64,000 nucleotides of DNA. It comes from Rhizobium aethiopicum (GTDB taxonomy: Bacteria; Pseudomonadota; Alphaproteobacteria; Rhizobiales; Rhizobiaceae). The stretch lies in the NCBI RefSeq assembly GCF_014197535.1, contig NZ_JACIFV010000008.1:62001-126000 (forward strand). The letters run 5' to 3'. The notes beneath the pieces were generated by a model. That model was not told the DNA's origin, searched no databases, and saw only the letters and a list, made by a program, of their open reading frames with translations. The position numbers and the translations under genes were made by a program. Below, in pieces: positions 17,794-26,945 of this stretch. Position 1 is the stretch's first letter; each line of letters begins with the position of its first letter.

Positions 17794-19020
17794 ATGACAC
17801 AATCCCGTGCACCGGCGACCAGGAAACTGGGCGCCGAGGAGTCGAATTTTGACATTGTCCATGATCGCAGCCAATTCGGTTCCGCGAAATGGGCCAATCA
17901 ATGGGACGAGTTCTCTCCCCGTGTCGACGGCAGCGGCCTGCTATCGCTCTGGACGGCCGACATGGACTTTCGTGCGCCGGAACCGGTGATCGCACGCCTG
18001 CGCGAGGCCGTCGATCATGGAATCTATGGCTATACGAAGCGTGATCCGCGCCACTATGAGATCGTAAGGTCGTGGTTCCAGCGCCGCCACGGCTGGAGCG
18101 TGGATATCGAGACGCTGCTCCCCGCGCCGGCAATCATGCCCTCCGTCGCTGCTATTTTGCGGACCTTCACGCAACCCGGTGACGGGGTCATTGTTCAAGC
18201 TCCGGTCTATTCCCCCTATTTTCAAGTCGTCCGTGCCAATGGCAGGCGCCTGCTCATCAATCGCCTGAGGCTTGCGGACGGCGCCTACGAGCTCGACCTG
18301 GAGGATTTTGAACGGCAAGCCGCAAATGGTGCCCGCGCACTCCTATTGTGCAATCCGCACAACCCTGCTGGCAAGGCCTGGACACGCGAGGAACTGACCA
18401 GCCTCGACGCCATCTGCGAGCGCTACGGCATTCTGGTGATCTCCGACGAAATTCATTGCGATATTCGACTGAACGACCGGCCTCATATCGTATTCTCCTC
18501 GATCGGCGATGCCGCGGCGGCAAAATCCTTCATCTGCACAGCACCGACCAAGACATTCAACCTCGCCGGTGTGCCTGCGGCTACCCTGTCCGTCGCCGAC
18601 CCGGAACGCCGCGAGGAGCTGTTCCAGGTCATGCAAGCATCGTTCATGCTGAACGCCAACTATTTCGGGCGGCTGGCTCTTGAAGTCGCCTATAGCTCCG
18701 GCGATCAGTGGCTCGACAGCCTTACACGCTACGTTCGCGACAATGTCGATCTCGTATCGCGCAGAGCGGCGAGCGATCTCCCCGGCATCACGCCTATGCG
18801 ACCGGATGCATCATATTTGATTTGGCTCGACGCGCGAGAGTTGGATGCAAAGGTGGAAGGCGTCCATCGATTCTTTGTCGAACAGGCGGGGGTCAACCTT
18901 TACGACGGACGCGTCTATGGGCCGGGTGGAGAAGGGTTCATCCGATTAAATGTCGGCTGTCCGCGCTCAGTCCTCGAAGGAGCGCTGGCACGCATGGCAA
19001 GCGCCCTCGCGTCGCTGTAG
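17794..19020 (+). CDS. PatB/MalY-type PLP-dependent C-S lyase or aminotransferase
   Basis: 408-residue class I/II fold PLP enzyme of the PatB/MalY group, typically cystathionine beta-lyases that release thiols, ammonia and pyruvate from cysteine conjugates. Evidence: LWTADMDFRAPEPVIARL near the N-terminus, GIYGYTKRDPRHYE, the CNPHNPAGKAWTREEL segment, VISDEIHCDI holding the PLP-contacting Asp, and the Schiff-base lysine in TAPTKTFNLAG (near residue 252). It follows the amino-acid transporter genes by 57 bases on the same strand, so it probably acts on the imported compound. An ordinary aminotransferase role cannot be excluded. Confidence 0.87.
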   Translation: MTQSRAPATRKLGAEESNFDIVHDRSQFGSAKWANQWDEFSPRVDGSGLLSLWTADMDFRAPEPVIARLREAVDHGIYGYTKRDPRHYEIVRSWFQRRHGWSVDIETLLPAPAIMPSVAAILRTFTQPGDGVIVQAPVYSPYFQVVRANGRRLLINRLRLADGAYELDLEDFERQAANGARALLLCNPHNPAGKAWTREELTSLDAICERYGILVISDEIHCDIRLNDRPHIVFSSIGDAAAAKSFICTAPTKTFNLAGVPAATLSVADPERREELFQVMQASFMLNANYFGRLALEVAYSSGDQWLDSLTRYVRDNVDLVSRRAASDLPGITPMRPDASYLIWLDARELDAKVEGVHRFFVEQAGVNLYDGRVYGPGGEGFIRLNVGCPRSVLEGALARMASALASL

Positions 19021-19143
19021 CTGCGCAATCACCCGGCATTGTCCCGGCTCTGATCAATGGCCGTGTGCTTGTGATCGCCCGGCTGTCGAACCTGCGGCGA
19101 AGGCGCAGCCGCTAGTTGCAATTACCAATGCCGGCGACTTCTT

Positions 19144-20346
19144 TCACTCGTGCCGCAACGCCTCGATCGGATTGAGCTGTGCTGCCCGTCTCGCCGGAAA
19201 ATAGCCGAAGATCATGCCGATCGCGGCGGAGAAGAGGAAAGCGACGGCGACCATCATCGGGCTGAAGACGAACGGCACTTTCAGGAGGGTGACCGCCACC
19301 AGACCGAGGCTCAGGCCGAGCACGATGCCGGTGATGCCGCCGAAGAGTGAGAGGGCCACCGCCTCGACGAGGAACTGGGTGAGCACCTGGTTTTCGAGCG
19401 CGCCGATCGCCAGACGGATGCCGATTTCGCGGGTTCGCTCGGTGACGGAGACCAGCATGATGTTCATGATGCCGATGCCGCCGACGAGCAGGCTGATGGC
19501 GGCGACGGCGCCGAGCAGGCCAGTCAGGAGCGTCGTCGTGCCGGTCATCGCCTCGGCGATCTGCGTCATATCGTTGACGTTGAAATCGTCCTGCCGGCCG
19601 GGAATGATCTTGCGGCGCTCACGCAGCAGATTTTCGACGTCGGCCTGCACCTTGGCCGTGGACACACCGTCCCGCGCCGAAATGATGATCTGCGGCACGT
19701 TGCTGTTGCCGCTGATACGCCGCTGGAACACCTTGACCGGCATGATGACCACGTCGTCCTGGTCGGTGCCCATGCCGGACTGGCCGCGCCTGGCGAGCAC
19801 CCCGATGACCGGGCACGAAACCTTGCCGACGCGGATCTGCTGACCGAGCGGGTCGGCGGCGCCGAAGAGCTGCGAGCGCACCGTCTCGCCGATGATGCAG
19901 CGGGACTGGCCGCGCTCCTCGGCGGGGGTAAAAGTGCGGCCGAGCGCCAGGTTCCAGTCCTGCGCGACGAAGTAGTCGTTGGTGGTGCCGTAGACACTGG
20001 TCGAATGGTTCTGACCGCCAAAAATCACCGTTGCCGTCGACTGGTTGAGCGGCGCTACCGCTCTCAAGCCGCCGATCTGGTCGCGGATGGCGGCGACATC
20101 CTTGACGCTGAAACGTTTGGCCTCGGAACTCGCCCGGCCGGGGCCGAACTGGCCGGGACGGACGAACAGCATGTTGGTGCCGAGCCGCGACAATTCGGTC
20201 GAGACCTGGGCGGTCGTGCCGTTGCCGATCGTCACCAGCGCGATGACGGCGGCAACGCCGATGACGACGCCAAGAACGGTGAGGAACGAACGCAGCATGT
20301 TGCGGCTGATGGCGCGCAGCGCGAGCTTCAGCGTCTCAAAGAACAT
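19144..20346 (-). CDS. MacB-like ABC transporter permease (FtsX/MacB_PCD)
   Basis: 400-residue inner-membrane protein. It has an N-terminal transmembrane helix ([20 protein letters not shown], residues ~18-37), a large periplasmic MacB_PCD domain (~residues 40-270), and three C-terminal helices including [20 protein letters not shown]. It ends in the conserved [21 protein letters not shown], nearly invariant in MacB. The ATP-binding domain is encoded separately by the next gene upstream, whose end it overlaps by 11 bases. With the adaptor it forms a tripartite-type efflux or secretion pump. The frame upstream of ATG 20346 has no family match. Confidence 0.9.
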   Translation of the reverse strand: MFFETLKLALRAISRNMLRSFLTVLGVVIGVAAVIALVTIGNGTTAQVSTELSRLGTNMLFVRPGQFGPGRASSEAKRFSVKDVAAIRDQIGGLRAVAPLNQSTATVIFGGQNHSTSVYGTTNDYFVAQDWNLALGRTFTPAEERGQSRCIIGETVRSQLFGAADPLGQQIRVGKVSCPVIGVLARRGQSGMGTDQDDVVIMPVKVFQRRISGNSNVPQIIISARDGVSTAKVQADVENLLRERRKIIPGRQDDFNVNDMTQIAEAMTGTTTLLTGLLGAVAAISLLVGGIGIMNIMLVSVTERTREIGIRLAIGALENQVLTQFLVEAVALSLFGGITGIVLGLSLGLVAVTLLKVPFVFSPMMVAVAFLFSAAIGMIFGYFPARRAAQLNPIEALRHE

Positions 20347-21052
20347 GATCCGCCCTCCTCCGATGCTCCAGCTCAGTCTCCAGCTTGCCGTCGACGAAGC
20401 GCAGCAGCCGCTCGGCATAGGCGGCGATATCGGGCTCGTGCGTGACCATGACGATGGTGATGCCCTGCTCGCGATTCAATCGCGTCATCAGATCCATGAT
20501 TTCGACGCTGGTCTTCGTATCGAGATTGCCCGTCGGCTCGTCGGCGAGCAGCAGTGCCGGCTCGGTGACGATGGCGCGGGCGATGGCGACGCGCTGCTGC
20601 TGGCCGCCTGACAGCTCCTGCGTCTTGTGATGCTCGCGGCCGGACAGGCCAACCAGCGCCAGTGCCTCGCGCGCCCGTTCGCGCCGTTCGCGCACCGCCA
20701 TGCCGCGATAGATCAGCGGCAGTTCGACATTCTCGGCCGCCGAGGTGCGCGACAGAAGGTTGAAGCCTTGGAAGACGAAGCCCAGCATGTGGCGGCGCAA
20801 CAGCGTCAGCTGACCACGGTCGAAGCCGCTGGTCGGGATGCCCTGGAAGATGTAATCGCCCGATGTCGGCACATCGAGGCAGCCGAGAATGTTCATCGCC
20901 GTCGACTTGCCGGAGCCAGACGGCCCCATGATCGCGACGAATTCATGGGCATCGATCGCCAGATCGACATGGTCGAGCGCACGGATTGCGGCCTCGCCCG
21001 CGCCATAGATCTTCGAGACCTTCTTGAATTCGATCAGCGGCGGGTTTGTCAT
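20336..21052 (-). CDS. MacB/LolD-type ABC transporter ATP-binding protein
   Basis: 238-residue ATPase of the MacB N-domain/LolD group. Walker [10 protein letters not shown] is at residues 43-51, the signature [14 protein letters not shown] near 140, Walker [16 protein letters not shown], and the switch His in MVTHEPDIA. The segment [22 protein letters not shown] is highly typical. The stop overlaps the permease start, and the gene begins 12 bases after the adaptor gene. It powers the FtsX-type permease. Confidence 0.92.
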   Translation of the reverse strand: MTNPPLIEFKKVSKIYGAGEAAIRALDHVDLAIDAHEFVAIMGPSGSGKSTAMNILGCLDVPTSGDYIFQGIPTSGFDRGQLTLLRRHMLGFVFQGFNLLSRTSAAENVELPLIYRGMAVRERRERAREALALVGLSGREHHKTQELSGGQQQRVAIARAIVTEPALLLADEPTGNLDTKTSVEIMDLMTRLNREQGITIVMVTHEPDIAAYAERLLRFVDGKLETELEHRRRADHVL

Positions 21053-21064
21053 CCATCTCTCCGC

Positions 21065-22348
21065 CTAGTTCGTCCGCACCGTGGCGTCGGTCACCAGGGG
21101 GTCGTTTTCCTTGATCTCGCCTGAAATCACCTGCGTGAACTGGCCGTCGGACGAGCCGACCTGGATGACGACGGGCGCGGCGCGGCCGCTGCGCAGCACC
21201 CAGACGCGGCGCTGCGCTCCCGTCAGCACCTCACCGGAACTGCCGCCGCGCCGGCGTGGCGGCCCGAAGATCCCGAGAATGCCGCGGCCGCGCCGTTCCG
21301 CCTGCGGCGGGGCATAACGCAGCGCGGCGTTCGGCACCATCAGCGTATCCTTGACGGCCTCGACGGTGATGTCGGCGGTCGCCGTCATGCCGGGGCGCAG
21401 CAGCAGGTCGGCATTGTCAACCGAGAGCACCGCCTTGTAGGTCACCACGTTGTTGACCACTTCGGAGGCGAAGCGGATCTGCTCGATCTCGGCGGGGAAC
21501 GACCGGTCGGGATAGGCATCGACGGTAAACTTCGCCTTCTGGCCGACGGCGATCTTGCCAACATCGGCTTCGTCGACATCGACCTGCAGCTCCATCTTTT
21601 TCAGATCGCCGGCGATGGTGAAGAGAATGGGCGCCGAAAGCGAGGCGGCGACGGTGGCGCCCGGATTGACGGAACGGGTGAGAATCACGCCATCGATCGG
21701 TGAGACGATCTTTGCCTTGGCGAGATTGACCTCGGCAAGCTGCAGGTCGGCCTCCGAGGCCAGAACCTCGGCTTCGTTGATCTGTTTGGCGGCGACGGCG
21801 GAATCATATTTGTAGGTGGCGTCGTCGAGGCTCTGCTGGGTGGAGACATTGCTCCTGACCAGGCTCTTCAGCCGCTCGAGCGAGGTGCTTGCCGATTCGA
21901 GATCGGCATTGGCCTTGGCGACGTTCGCCTTGGCCGAATTGACCTTGGCGCGCGAGCTCTTCACATCCGCCTCGAGCTTGTTGGTGTCGAGCAGCGCCAG
22001 TACGTCGCCGGCCTTGATCGTGCTGTTATAATCGACGTTGACATCGCGGACGGTGCCGGAAAGTTCGCTCGATATATCCACCTGCTCGGTCGGCTGCACC
22101 GAACCGGTGGCGGTGACGAGCACCGTCAGGTCACCGCGTTTTGCCGGCTGCGTGGTGTAGCTCACCTCGCTTTGCCCGCGGCCGATGTAGAAGTAAGCGG
22201 CAGCGGCAGCGAGGAGGATCAGCAGAACGAGCAGACGCCCGCGCCAGCGGCCCCGCTTGTTCTGCCTTGCCGACGCGGCAAGAACCGCTGCGAGGTCGGG
22301 CGTCGTGCCGGCCTTTGCTCCGGTTTCGTCGCTTACGATCTTGTTCAT
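21065..22348 (-). CDS. MacA-like periplasmic adaptor (HlyD/RND membrane-fusion protein)
   Basis: 427-residue adaptor anchored by one helix near residues 38-56 (LLVLLILLAAAAAYFYI). The N-terminal lipoyl half is ISSELSGTVRDVNVDYNSTI; an Ala/Lys-rich coiled-coil hairpin spans ~115-185; the second lipoyl half has KIVSPIDGVILTRSVNPGAT; a beta-barrel and a membrane-proximal domain with VPNAALRYAP follow. A Gly/Arg-rich insert (PPRRRGGSSG) lies near 360. It is the first gene of the adaptor-ATPase-permease operon. Exported substrate unknown; no outer-membrane TolC gene is in the window. Confidence 0.9.
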   Translation of the reverse strand: MNKIVSDETGAKAGTTPDLAAVLAASARQNKRGRWRGRLLVLLILLAAAAAYFYIGRGQSEVSYTTQPAKRGDLTVLVTATGSVQPTEQVDISSELSGTVRDVNVDYNSTIKAGDVLALLDTNKLEADVKSSRAKVNSAKANVAKANADLESASTSLERLKSLVRSNVSTQQSLDDATYKYDSAVAAKQINEAEVLASEADLQLAEVNLAKAKIVSPIDGVILTRSVNPGATVAASLSAPILFTIAGDLKKMELQVDVDEADVGKIAVGQKAKFTVDAYPDRSFPAEIEQIRFASEVVNNVVTYKAVLSVDNADLLLRPGMTATADITVEAVKDTLMVPNAALRYAPPQAERRGRGILGIFGPPRRRGGSSGEVLTGAQRRVWVLRSGRAAPVVIQVGSSDGQFTQVISGEIKENDPLVTDATVRTN

Positions 22349-22561
22349 GTCATCCTCGATCAGTCAGTGGCCGCATCGGCCTGCAATGAAATAATCACAC
22401 CGCAGATGAACCGGGAATTAGCGTTGCCGCCGAACTGGCACGGAATTGCGGACAGGTGAAATGAAATATTGGTAAGAAAACTCAAGTTTCCGCACGGCAG
22501 AGCCCATTGCGCAAAAATCCGTAGCGTTTTCGCACTCCTGACAGGCAACAATTGCCGACGG

Positions 22562-22936
22562 TCAATCGGCATCCTCGGCATATTGCTCGGCATCCGGCAG
22601 CGGATGCAGCCAGGCTTCGCGCCGCTTGATCCAGACTTCATGGCTCGGCTCAAGATCCGTTGGCGGGCTGTCGAGCGAGCCGAGGCGGATTTCCACCGTC
22701 GCCTCCTGCAGGCAGAAAAGCCTGCTGCCGCAGGCGGGGCAGAAGCTGCGGCCGGCGAAAGTGGCAATTTCGCCGCTATGGGAGAAAGCCGATCGAGGCC
22801 AGAGCGCGAAGAAGACGAAGGCGGAACCACTCGATTTCCGGCAATCGGCGCAGTGGCAGAGGCCGACGCGAAGCGGCTCGCCTTCCACTCGATAGGCGAC
22901 CGCTCCGCAAAGGCAGCTTCCCGTTCTGATCCTCAT
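22562..22936 (-). CDS. GFA (CENP-V/GFA) domain zinc protein
   Basis: 124-residue protein made of one GFA domain. Zinc ligands are visible as GSCLCGAVAY (residues 7-16), CHCADCRKSSG (27-37) and FCPACGSRLF (65-74). The family is named for glutathione-dependent formaldehyde-activating enzyme, but most short members have no proven activity. It lies 9 bases after a 69-residue gene on the same strand and may be cotranscribed with it. Confidence 0.88.
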   Translation of the reverse strand: MRIRTGSCLCGAVAYRVEGEPLRVGLCHCADCRKSSGSAFVFFALWPRSAFSHSGEIATFAGRSFCPACGSRLFCLQEATVEIRLGSLDSPPTDLEPSHEVWIKRREAWLHPLPDAEQYAEDAD

Positions 22937-22945
22937 GGACGGCCG

Positions 22946-23155
22946 TCAGGAGTCGAGCTTGGTGGGGAGCCGCGGCGGACGGCGCTTTGCCGCCATCAAC
23001 AGGTCGAGCTCGGTGGCGGAGGGGCCAAACTTGTCATAGAGGCGCTTGGCCTCCTTGTCGTCCAACCGGTATTTTCTGGCAAATTCGCTCATGCTGTAGG
23101 GGCGGCCACGCAACACTCTTCGCGCCGGGGTCGCCGTTTTCGGTGCGTCGGTCAT
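22946..23155 (-). CDS. Small conserved-type hypothetical protein (69 aa)
   Basis: 69-residue basic, soluble protein with the core SEFARKYRLDDKEAKRLYDK followed by FGPSATELDLLMAAKR. The core resembles the short helical DUF3606-like proteins of rhizobia, but the match is too weak to name it. GGAGAAAACC directly before the ATG is a good ribosome site, which supports it as a real gene. It is followed after 9 bases by the GFA protein. No function can be given. Confidence 0.6.
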   Translation of the reverse strand: MTDAPKTATPARRVLRGRPYSMSEFARKYRLDDKEAKRLYDKFGPSATELDLLMAAKRRPPRLPTKLDS

Positions 23156-23266
23156 GGTTTTCTCCTTTCATCAGCTTCCCTGTAAGTTAGAGCGGCCCAT
23201 CTATTTGAAAAGACTCGAGCGGCCTCGGCAGGGCCATCAACCGAAGCGGATGCGGCTGATTTTCCT

Positions 23267-23292
23267 GGAACCTTTTTTGCCGAGAGACGGTT
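23267..23292 (+). promoter_or_regulatory. Possible second EcfG-type promoter
   Basis: GGAAC, 17 bases, GGTT: close to the alphaproteobacterial general-stress pattern GGAAC-N16/17-CGTT. It lies far upstream of the stress protein (about 220 bases), so it is weaker evidence than the site at 23440. Confidence 0.35.
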
Positions 23293-23439
23293 TTCGAAGC
23301 GAGGCTGCGGGCCGCTAGAGAACATCGGGATTTTTCCGCTTTCTCCCGGTGGCCAACGAAATGGCAGGCGAGCTCCCTACCCGCCCGGTCCGCTTCCTCA
23401 TCCTCCTCTCTCCGGCGAGATCACGAAATATTAAAATGC

Positions 23440-23464
23440 GGAACGCATGCGCCGGAGCGAGGTT
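23440..23464 (+). promoter_or_regulatory. EcfG (general stress response) promoter of the KGG protein
   Basis: GGAAC at 23440-23444, 16 bases, then GGTT at 23461-23464, matching the EcfG sigma-factor consensus in all but one base of the -10. The start codon follows 49 bases on with AAGGAG before it. KGG-type genes are typical members of the EcfG regulon. Confidence 0.68.
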
Positions 23465-23513
23465 GTGAACTCGAGGTCGACGTGGCCTCAGTTCAAAACC
23501 AAGGAGAAACCGA

Positions 23514-23696
23514 ATGGCAAACCAAGGTGGAACCCACGAACAGCACGTCAAGGCTGGGCAGCAGAGTCACAAGAACGACTCCAATACCCGCAGCGCCTCT
23601 TCAGGCGGTCGCGACGCGCAGTCCAGCGGAACCCGCGGCGGCAGCCATGAGCAGCATGTAAAGGCTGGTCAACAAAGCCACAAGAACAGCCACTAA
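23514..23696 (+). CDS. KGG-motif stress-induced small protein
   Basis: 60-residue, very hydrophilic, Gly/Ser/Gln/His-rich protein with two near-identical units: GGTHEQHVKAGQQSHKN at residues 5-21 and GGSHEQHVKAGQQSHKN at 42-58. These belong to the YciG/Con-10-type KGG repeat of stress-induced, probably disordered proteins. A strong ribosome site (AAGGAG), a good EcfG promoter 50 bases upstream and a perfect terminator just downstream define a single-gene unit. A role in desiccation or osmotic tolerance is likely from the family but not proven. Confidence 0.85.
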   Translation: MANQGGTHEQHVKAGQQSHKNDSNTRSASSGGRDAQSSGTRGGSHEQHVKAGQQSHKNSH

Positions 23697-23718
23697 GGCT
23701 TTCATGACATGAAACTCG

Positions 23719-23749
23719 GCCCGCGCCTCCATTCCGGCGCGGGCTTTTT
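23719..23749 (+). terminator. Rho-independent terminator after the KGG gene
   Basis: Perfect 9-base stem GCCCGCGCC/GGCGCGGGC with an 8-base loop followed by TTTTT, 22 bases past the stop. It also separates the gene from the convergent sugar ABC operon, whose last stop is at 23753. Confidence 0.95.
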
Positions 23750-23752
23750 GTT

Positions 23753-24832
23753 TCAAGACAAACGCCGGCCGTCCTCACCGAAGAGGTGCAGCACAGCGGG
23801 GTCGAGATGGAGCGGCAGGCTGTCTCCCGATTTCATCTGCTGCTGGCCGGCAAAGACGGCGATCAACCTCTTGCCGGCGGTTTCGGTGTGGACGACGGTT
23901 TCAGAACCCAGCTCTTCGACAAGGGTGATCCGCGTGTCCAGCCTGCCTGCGGCGGCGGCATCGGCGAGGCTGATGTGCTGTGGCCGGATGCCGATGCTGA
24001 CCCTCTCGCCCGTCGGGCGCGCCTCCCTGGCAAGGACGGAAAGACGATGGCCGCCGACGGTTTCGACTTGCGTGAAACTGCCATCGTGGCCGACGATCGA
24101 GGCTTCCAGAAAATTCATGTGCGGCGCGCCGATAAAGCCGGCGACGAAGCGGTTGGCCGGTTTGTTGTAGAGTTCCAGCGGCGTCCCAACTTGTTCGATC
24201 CTGCCGCCTCTCAGCACGACGATTCGGTTTGCGAGCGTCATCGCCTCGACCTGATCGTGGGTAACGTAGATCATCGTTGCCTTCAGGCGGGCATGCAGGG
24301 CGGCGAGTTCGGCGCGCATGCTCACCCGAAGCTCGGCATCGAGATTGGAGAGCGGCTCGTCGAGCAGGAAGGCATCCGGCCGGCGCACGATGGCGCGGCC
24401 GATCGCGACGCGCTGGCGCTGGCCGCCGGAGAGCTGCCCGGGGCGGCGCTGCAAGAAAGGCTCGATCTCCAGCATGCGGGCGGCGTCAGCGATGCGCGCT
24501 TCGATCTCGGCCTTGGCCACCTTGGTGTTCTCCAAGCCGAAGGCAAGGTTTTCGCGCACGCTCATATGCGGATAAAGAGCATAGGACTGGAAGACCATGG
24601 CAAGGCCGCGGTCGGCCGCACCGATTGCGGTGACGTCCTTGCCGTCGATGGCGATACTGCCGCCGGTGGGCTTGTCGAGACCGGCGATCAGGCGCAGCAA
24701 AGTCGATTTTCCACACCCGGACGGGCCGACGAAAGCGACGAACTCGCCGTCATTCACCTCAAGCGAGACATCGCGGATGACCTCGACGGCGCCGAAATTC
24801 TTGACGATGTTCCTGAGCTCGAGTCCGCTCAT
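23753..24832 (-). CDS. CUT1 sugar ABC transporter ATP-binding protein (UgpC/MalK type)
   Basis: 359-residue ATPase with Walker [10 protein letters not shown] (residues 36-44), signature [14 protein letters not shown], Walker [17 protein letters not shown], and the C-terminal TOBE/OB regulatory domain from about residue 235 (FIGAPHMNFLEASIVG, later ISIGIRPQHISLAD). It is the last gene of a permease-rich operon, 18 bases after the MalG-type permease. Such ATPases can serve several CUT1 importers. Confidence 0.92.
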   Translation of the reverse strand: MSGLELRNIVKNFGAVEVIRDVSLEVNDGEFVAFVGPSGCGKSTLLRLIAGLDKPTGGSIAIDGKDVTAIGAADRGLAMVFQSYALYPHMSVRENLAFGLENTKVAKAEIEARIADAARMLEIEPFLQRRPGQLSGGQRQRVAIGRAIVRRPDAFLLDEPLSNLDAELRVSMRAELAALHARLKATMIYVTHDQVEAMTLANRIVVLRGGRIEQVGTPLELYNKPANRFVAGFIGAPHMNFLEASIVGHDGSFTQVETVGGHRLSVLAREARPTGERVSIGIRPQHISLADAAAAGRLDTRITLVEELGSETVVHTETAGKRLIAVFAGQQQMKSGDSLPLHLDPAVLHLFGEDGRRLS

Positions 24833-24850
24833 GCACTCTCCTGTTTCATA

Positions 24851-25900
24851 TTATTTCAGCCCCGAGCCGGCGATACCAGTCGTGATGAAGCGCTGCAGGA
24901 AGACGAAGATCAGCACGACGGGGATCATCGAGACGACGGTCATGGCGAGAATATAGTGCCACTGCACATTGAGCTCGCCGGCATAGACATTGAGGCCGAC
25001 CTGCAGCGTGTAGAGTTCCTTGCGCGACAGCACGATCAGCGGCCAGAGGAAGTCGTTCCAGCGCCAGACCACCGAGAAGATCGCCAGCACCGCCAGCGCC
25101 GGGGCCGACAGCGGCAGGATGATGCGCCAGTAGATCTGCCATTCGCTGGCCTTGTCCATGCGCGCCGCATCGATCAGTTCATCGGGGATCGTCAGCATGT
25201 ATTGGCGCAATAGGAAAACGCCCGTCGGCGTGGCGACAGTCGGCAGGATGACGCCCCAGAGGCTGTCGAAGAGGTTCAAGCTGCCGATGACCGAATAGAG
25301 CGGCACGACGATCACCGAGAGCGGCACCATCAGCGTCGCTAGGATCATCAGCATGACGGCGGTGCGGCCGGGAAACTGGTATTTCGACAGCGCGAAGGCG
25401 GCCATGGAATTGACGAGCAGGGTAATGGCCGTCGCCACGACCGTTACGAAGACGGAGTTGCGCAGGAACAGGAAGAAGTCGAAGCGCTGGAAAGGCTCGG
25501 TGTAGTTATTCGCGGCGAATTCGACCTCACGGACCGGCGTGCGGTCCTTGATGTTGACCTTGACGATTTCGCCAGGCTGTTTCGGATCGACCATCTGACC
25601 CATGATGCCGATGCGGCGGACTTCGGCGAGCACGTGGGTGCTGCCATCCGGCATCGTCACATTATAGAGCGGCAAAGGCTTGTCGTAGCCCGGCACCACG
25701 GCCTGCTCGGTGACATAGGGCAGGACGGACGGCGGGAACTCGGCGAGCGCCGCCGGCGTCTTGAAGGAGGAGAAGACCAGCCAGATGGCCGGGCCGAACA
25801 TCAGGATGACGCCTGAGATCAGCCAGATCCAGGTGACGACGTCGGTCCAGTGCCAGCCGCGGCCGCGGCGGCGAAGCAGGAAGGTGGCGACGGCGCTCAT
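24851..25900 (-). CDS. CUT1 sugar ABC transporter permease (MalG type)
   Basis: 349-residue inner-membrane permease. It is longer than the usual ~280 residues because of a periplasmic insertion between the first helix (residues ~20-42) and the rest, with PDGSTHVLAEVRRIG inside it. The core has NSMAAFALSKYQFPGR, and the EAA loop appears as ELIDAARMDKASEWQIYWRI, then ILPLSAPAL. The ATG overlaps the stop of the MalF-type permease by 4 bases. It pairs with that permease. Confidence 0.9.
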   Translation of the reverse strand: MSAVATFLLRRRGRGWHWTDVVTWIWLISGVILMFGPAIWLVFSSFKTPAALAEFPPSVLPYVTEQAVVPGYDKPLPLYNVTMPDGSTHVLAEVRRIGIMGQMVDPKQPGEIVKVNIKDRTPVREVEFAANNYTEPFQRFDFFLFLRNSVFVTVVATAITLLVNSMAAFALSKYQFPGRTAVMLMILATLMVPLSVIVVPLYSVIGSLNLFDSLWGVILPTVATPTGVFLLRQYMLTIPDELIDAARMDKASEWQIYWRIILPLSAPALAVLAIFSVVWRWNDFLWPLIVLSRKELYTLQVGLNVYAGELNVQWHYILAMTVVSMIPVVLIFVFLQRFITTGIAGSGLK

Positions 25901-26934
25901 AGACGTTTGCCCTTCTTCTCGTTGCGGCTGCTTGCGGCGAGCTGAACCAGCGTCAGGATGACGAGCACGATGCCCATCAGGATCGAGGCGGCCGAGGCCA
26001 GGCCGGGATTGCGCAGCGAACTGGCAAAGCCGGTCTCGTAAATAAACTGGGTAATGTACATGGTGCTGGTGCCGGGCCCGCCGCCGGTGAGCACGAAAAC
26101 CTCGTCGAAGATCTGCACGGCGCGGATCAGCGCCAGAACCAGGACGACGATGAGGTTCGGCATTAAGAGCGGCAGGGTGATGCGCCGGAAGACACGGGTG
26201 GGGCTGGCCTTGTCCATCGCCGCCGCCTCATAGAGATCCCTCGGGATCGCCTGCAGGCCGGCGAGCAGGATCAGCGCGTAAAAGCCCATATGCGCCCAGA
26301 CCGACACGAAGACGGCGAAGAAGAAGGCCCAGAAACGATCGCTGAGCCAGGAGAAGGGTTCGAAGCCGAAAGGGCTCAGCGCATAGTTCAACAGGCCTTC
26401 ACGCTGCAGGATCCATTTCCAGATCAGGCCAACGACCACGGGGGACAGCAGCACCGGAAAGAAGAAGACGGCGCGCCAGAAGCCGCGATTGGAAAGCTCG
26501 CGGTTGAGGATCAAAGCCGTTGCGAGTGCCGCGACCAGCATTGCCGAGACCTGGAAGACGACGAAGACGGCGGTGTTGCGCACGGCGGCCCAGAAGGTGT
26601 CGGCAGCACAAGTCGAGGGGTCGAGATAGGAGCGGCAATCAAAGAGGATGCGGTACTGCTCGGCGCCGACATAGGTCCTGTTCGGCAGGAAAATGGCGCC
26701 GCCGCTCGTCGTCGAATAGATGAAGTTGATGACCAGCGGCAGGAGCACGAAGATGGAAAAGATCAGCATGTTGGGCGCCAGAAAGACGCCCGCCATGCCA
26801 TTCAGCCCCGTCAGCTTCTGCCAGGCGCGCATCGGGATATCGACGATCCCCATGGCGAGCCTGACAGGCGCAAGGAGCGCCTGCCGCAGACCGGCTTTCG
26901 CCGGCGGTTCGGAAGAAACTGTCCCGTCCGTCAT
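25897..26934 (-). CDS. CUT1 sugar ABC transporter permease (MalF type)
   Basis: 345-residue inner-membrane permease. It opens with a cytoplasmic stretch, then FLAPNMLIFSIFVLLPLVIN (first helix). The EAA loop is DLYEAAAMDKASPTRVFRRI followed by TLPLLMPN. A periplasmic insertion near residues 85-120 holds two cysteines (LFDCRSYLDPSTCAADTFW) that could form a disulfide. The frame is open to 27072, but the ATG ending at 26934, 11 bases after the binding-protein stop, fits the family start. It is coupled to the next permease. Confidence 0.9.
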   Translation of the reverse strand: MTDGTVSSEPPAKAGLRQALLAPVRLAMGIVDIPMRAWQKLTGLNGMAGVFLAPNMLIFSIFVLLPLVINFIYSTTSGGAIFLPNRTYVGAEQYRILFDCRSYLDPSTCAADTFWAAVRNTAVFVVFQVSAMLVAALATALILNRELSNRGFWRAVFFFPVLLSPVVVGLIWKWILQREGLLNYALSPFGFEPFSWLSDRFWAFFFAVFVSVWAHMGFYALILLAGLQAIPRDLYEAAAMDKASPTRVFRRITLPLLMPNLIVVLVLALIRAVQIFDEVFVLTGGGPGTSTMYITQFIYETGFASSLRNPGLASAASILMGIVLVILTLVQLAASSRNEKKGKRL

Positions 26935-26945
26935 CCGCTCTTCCG

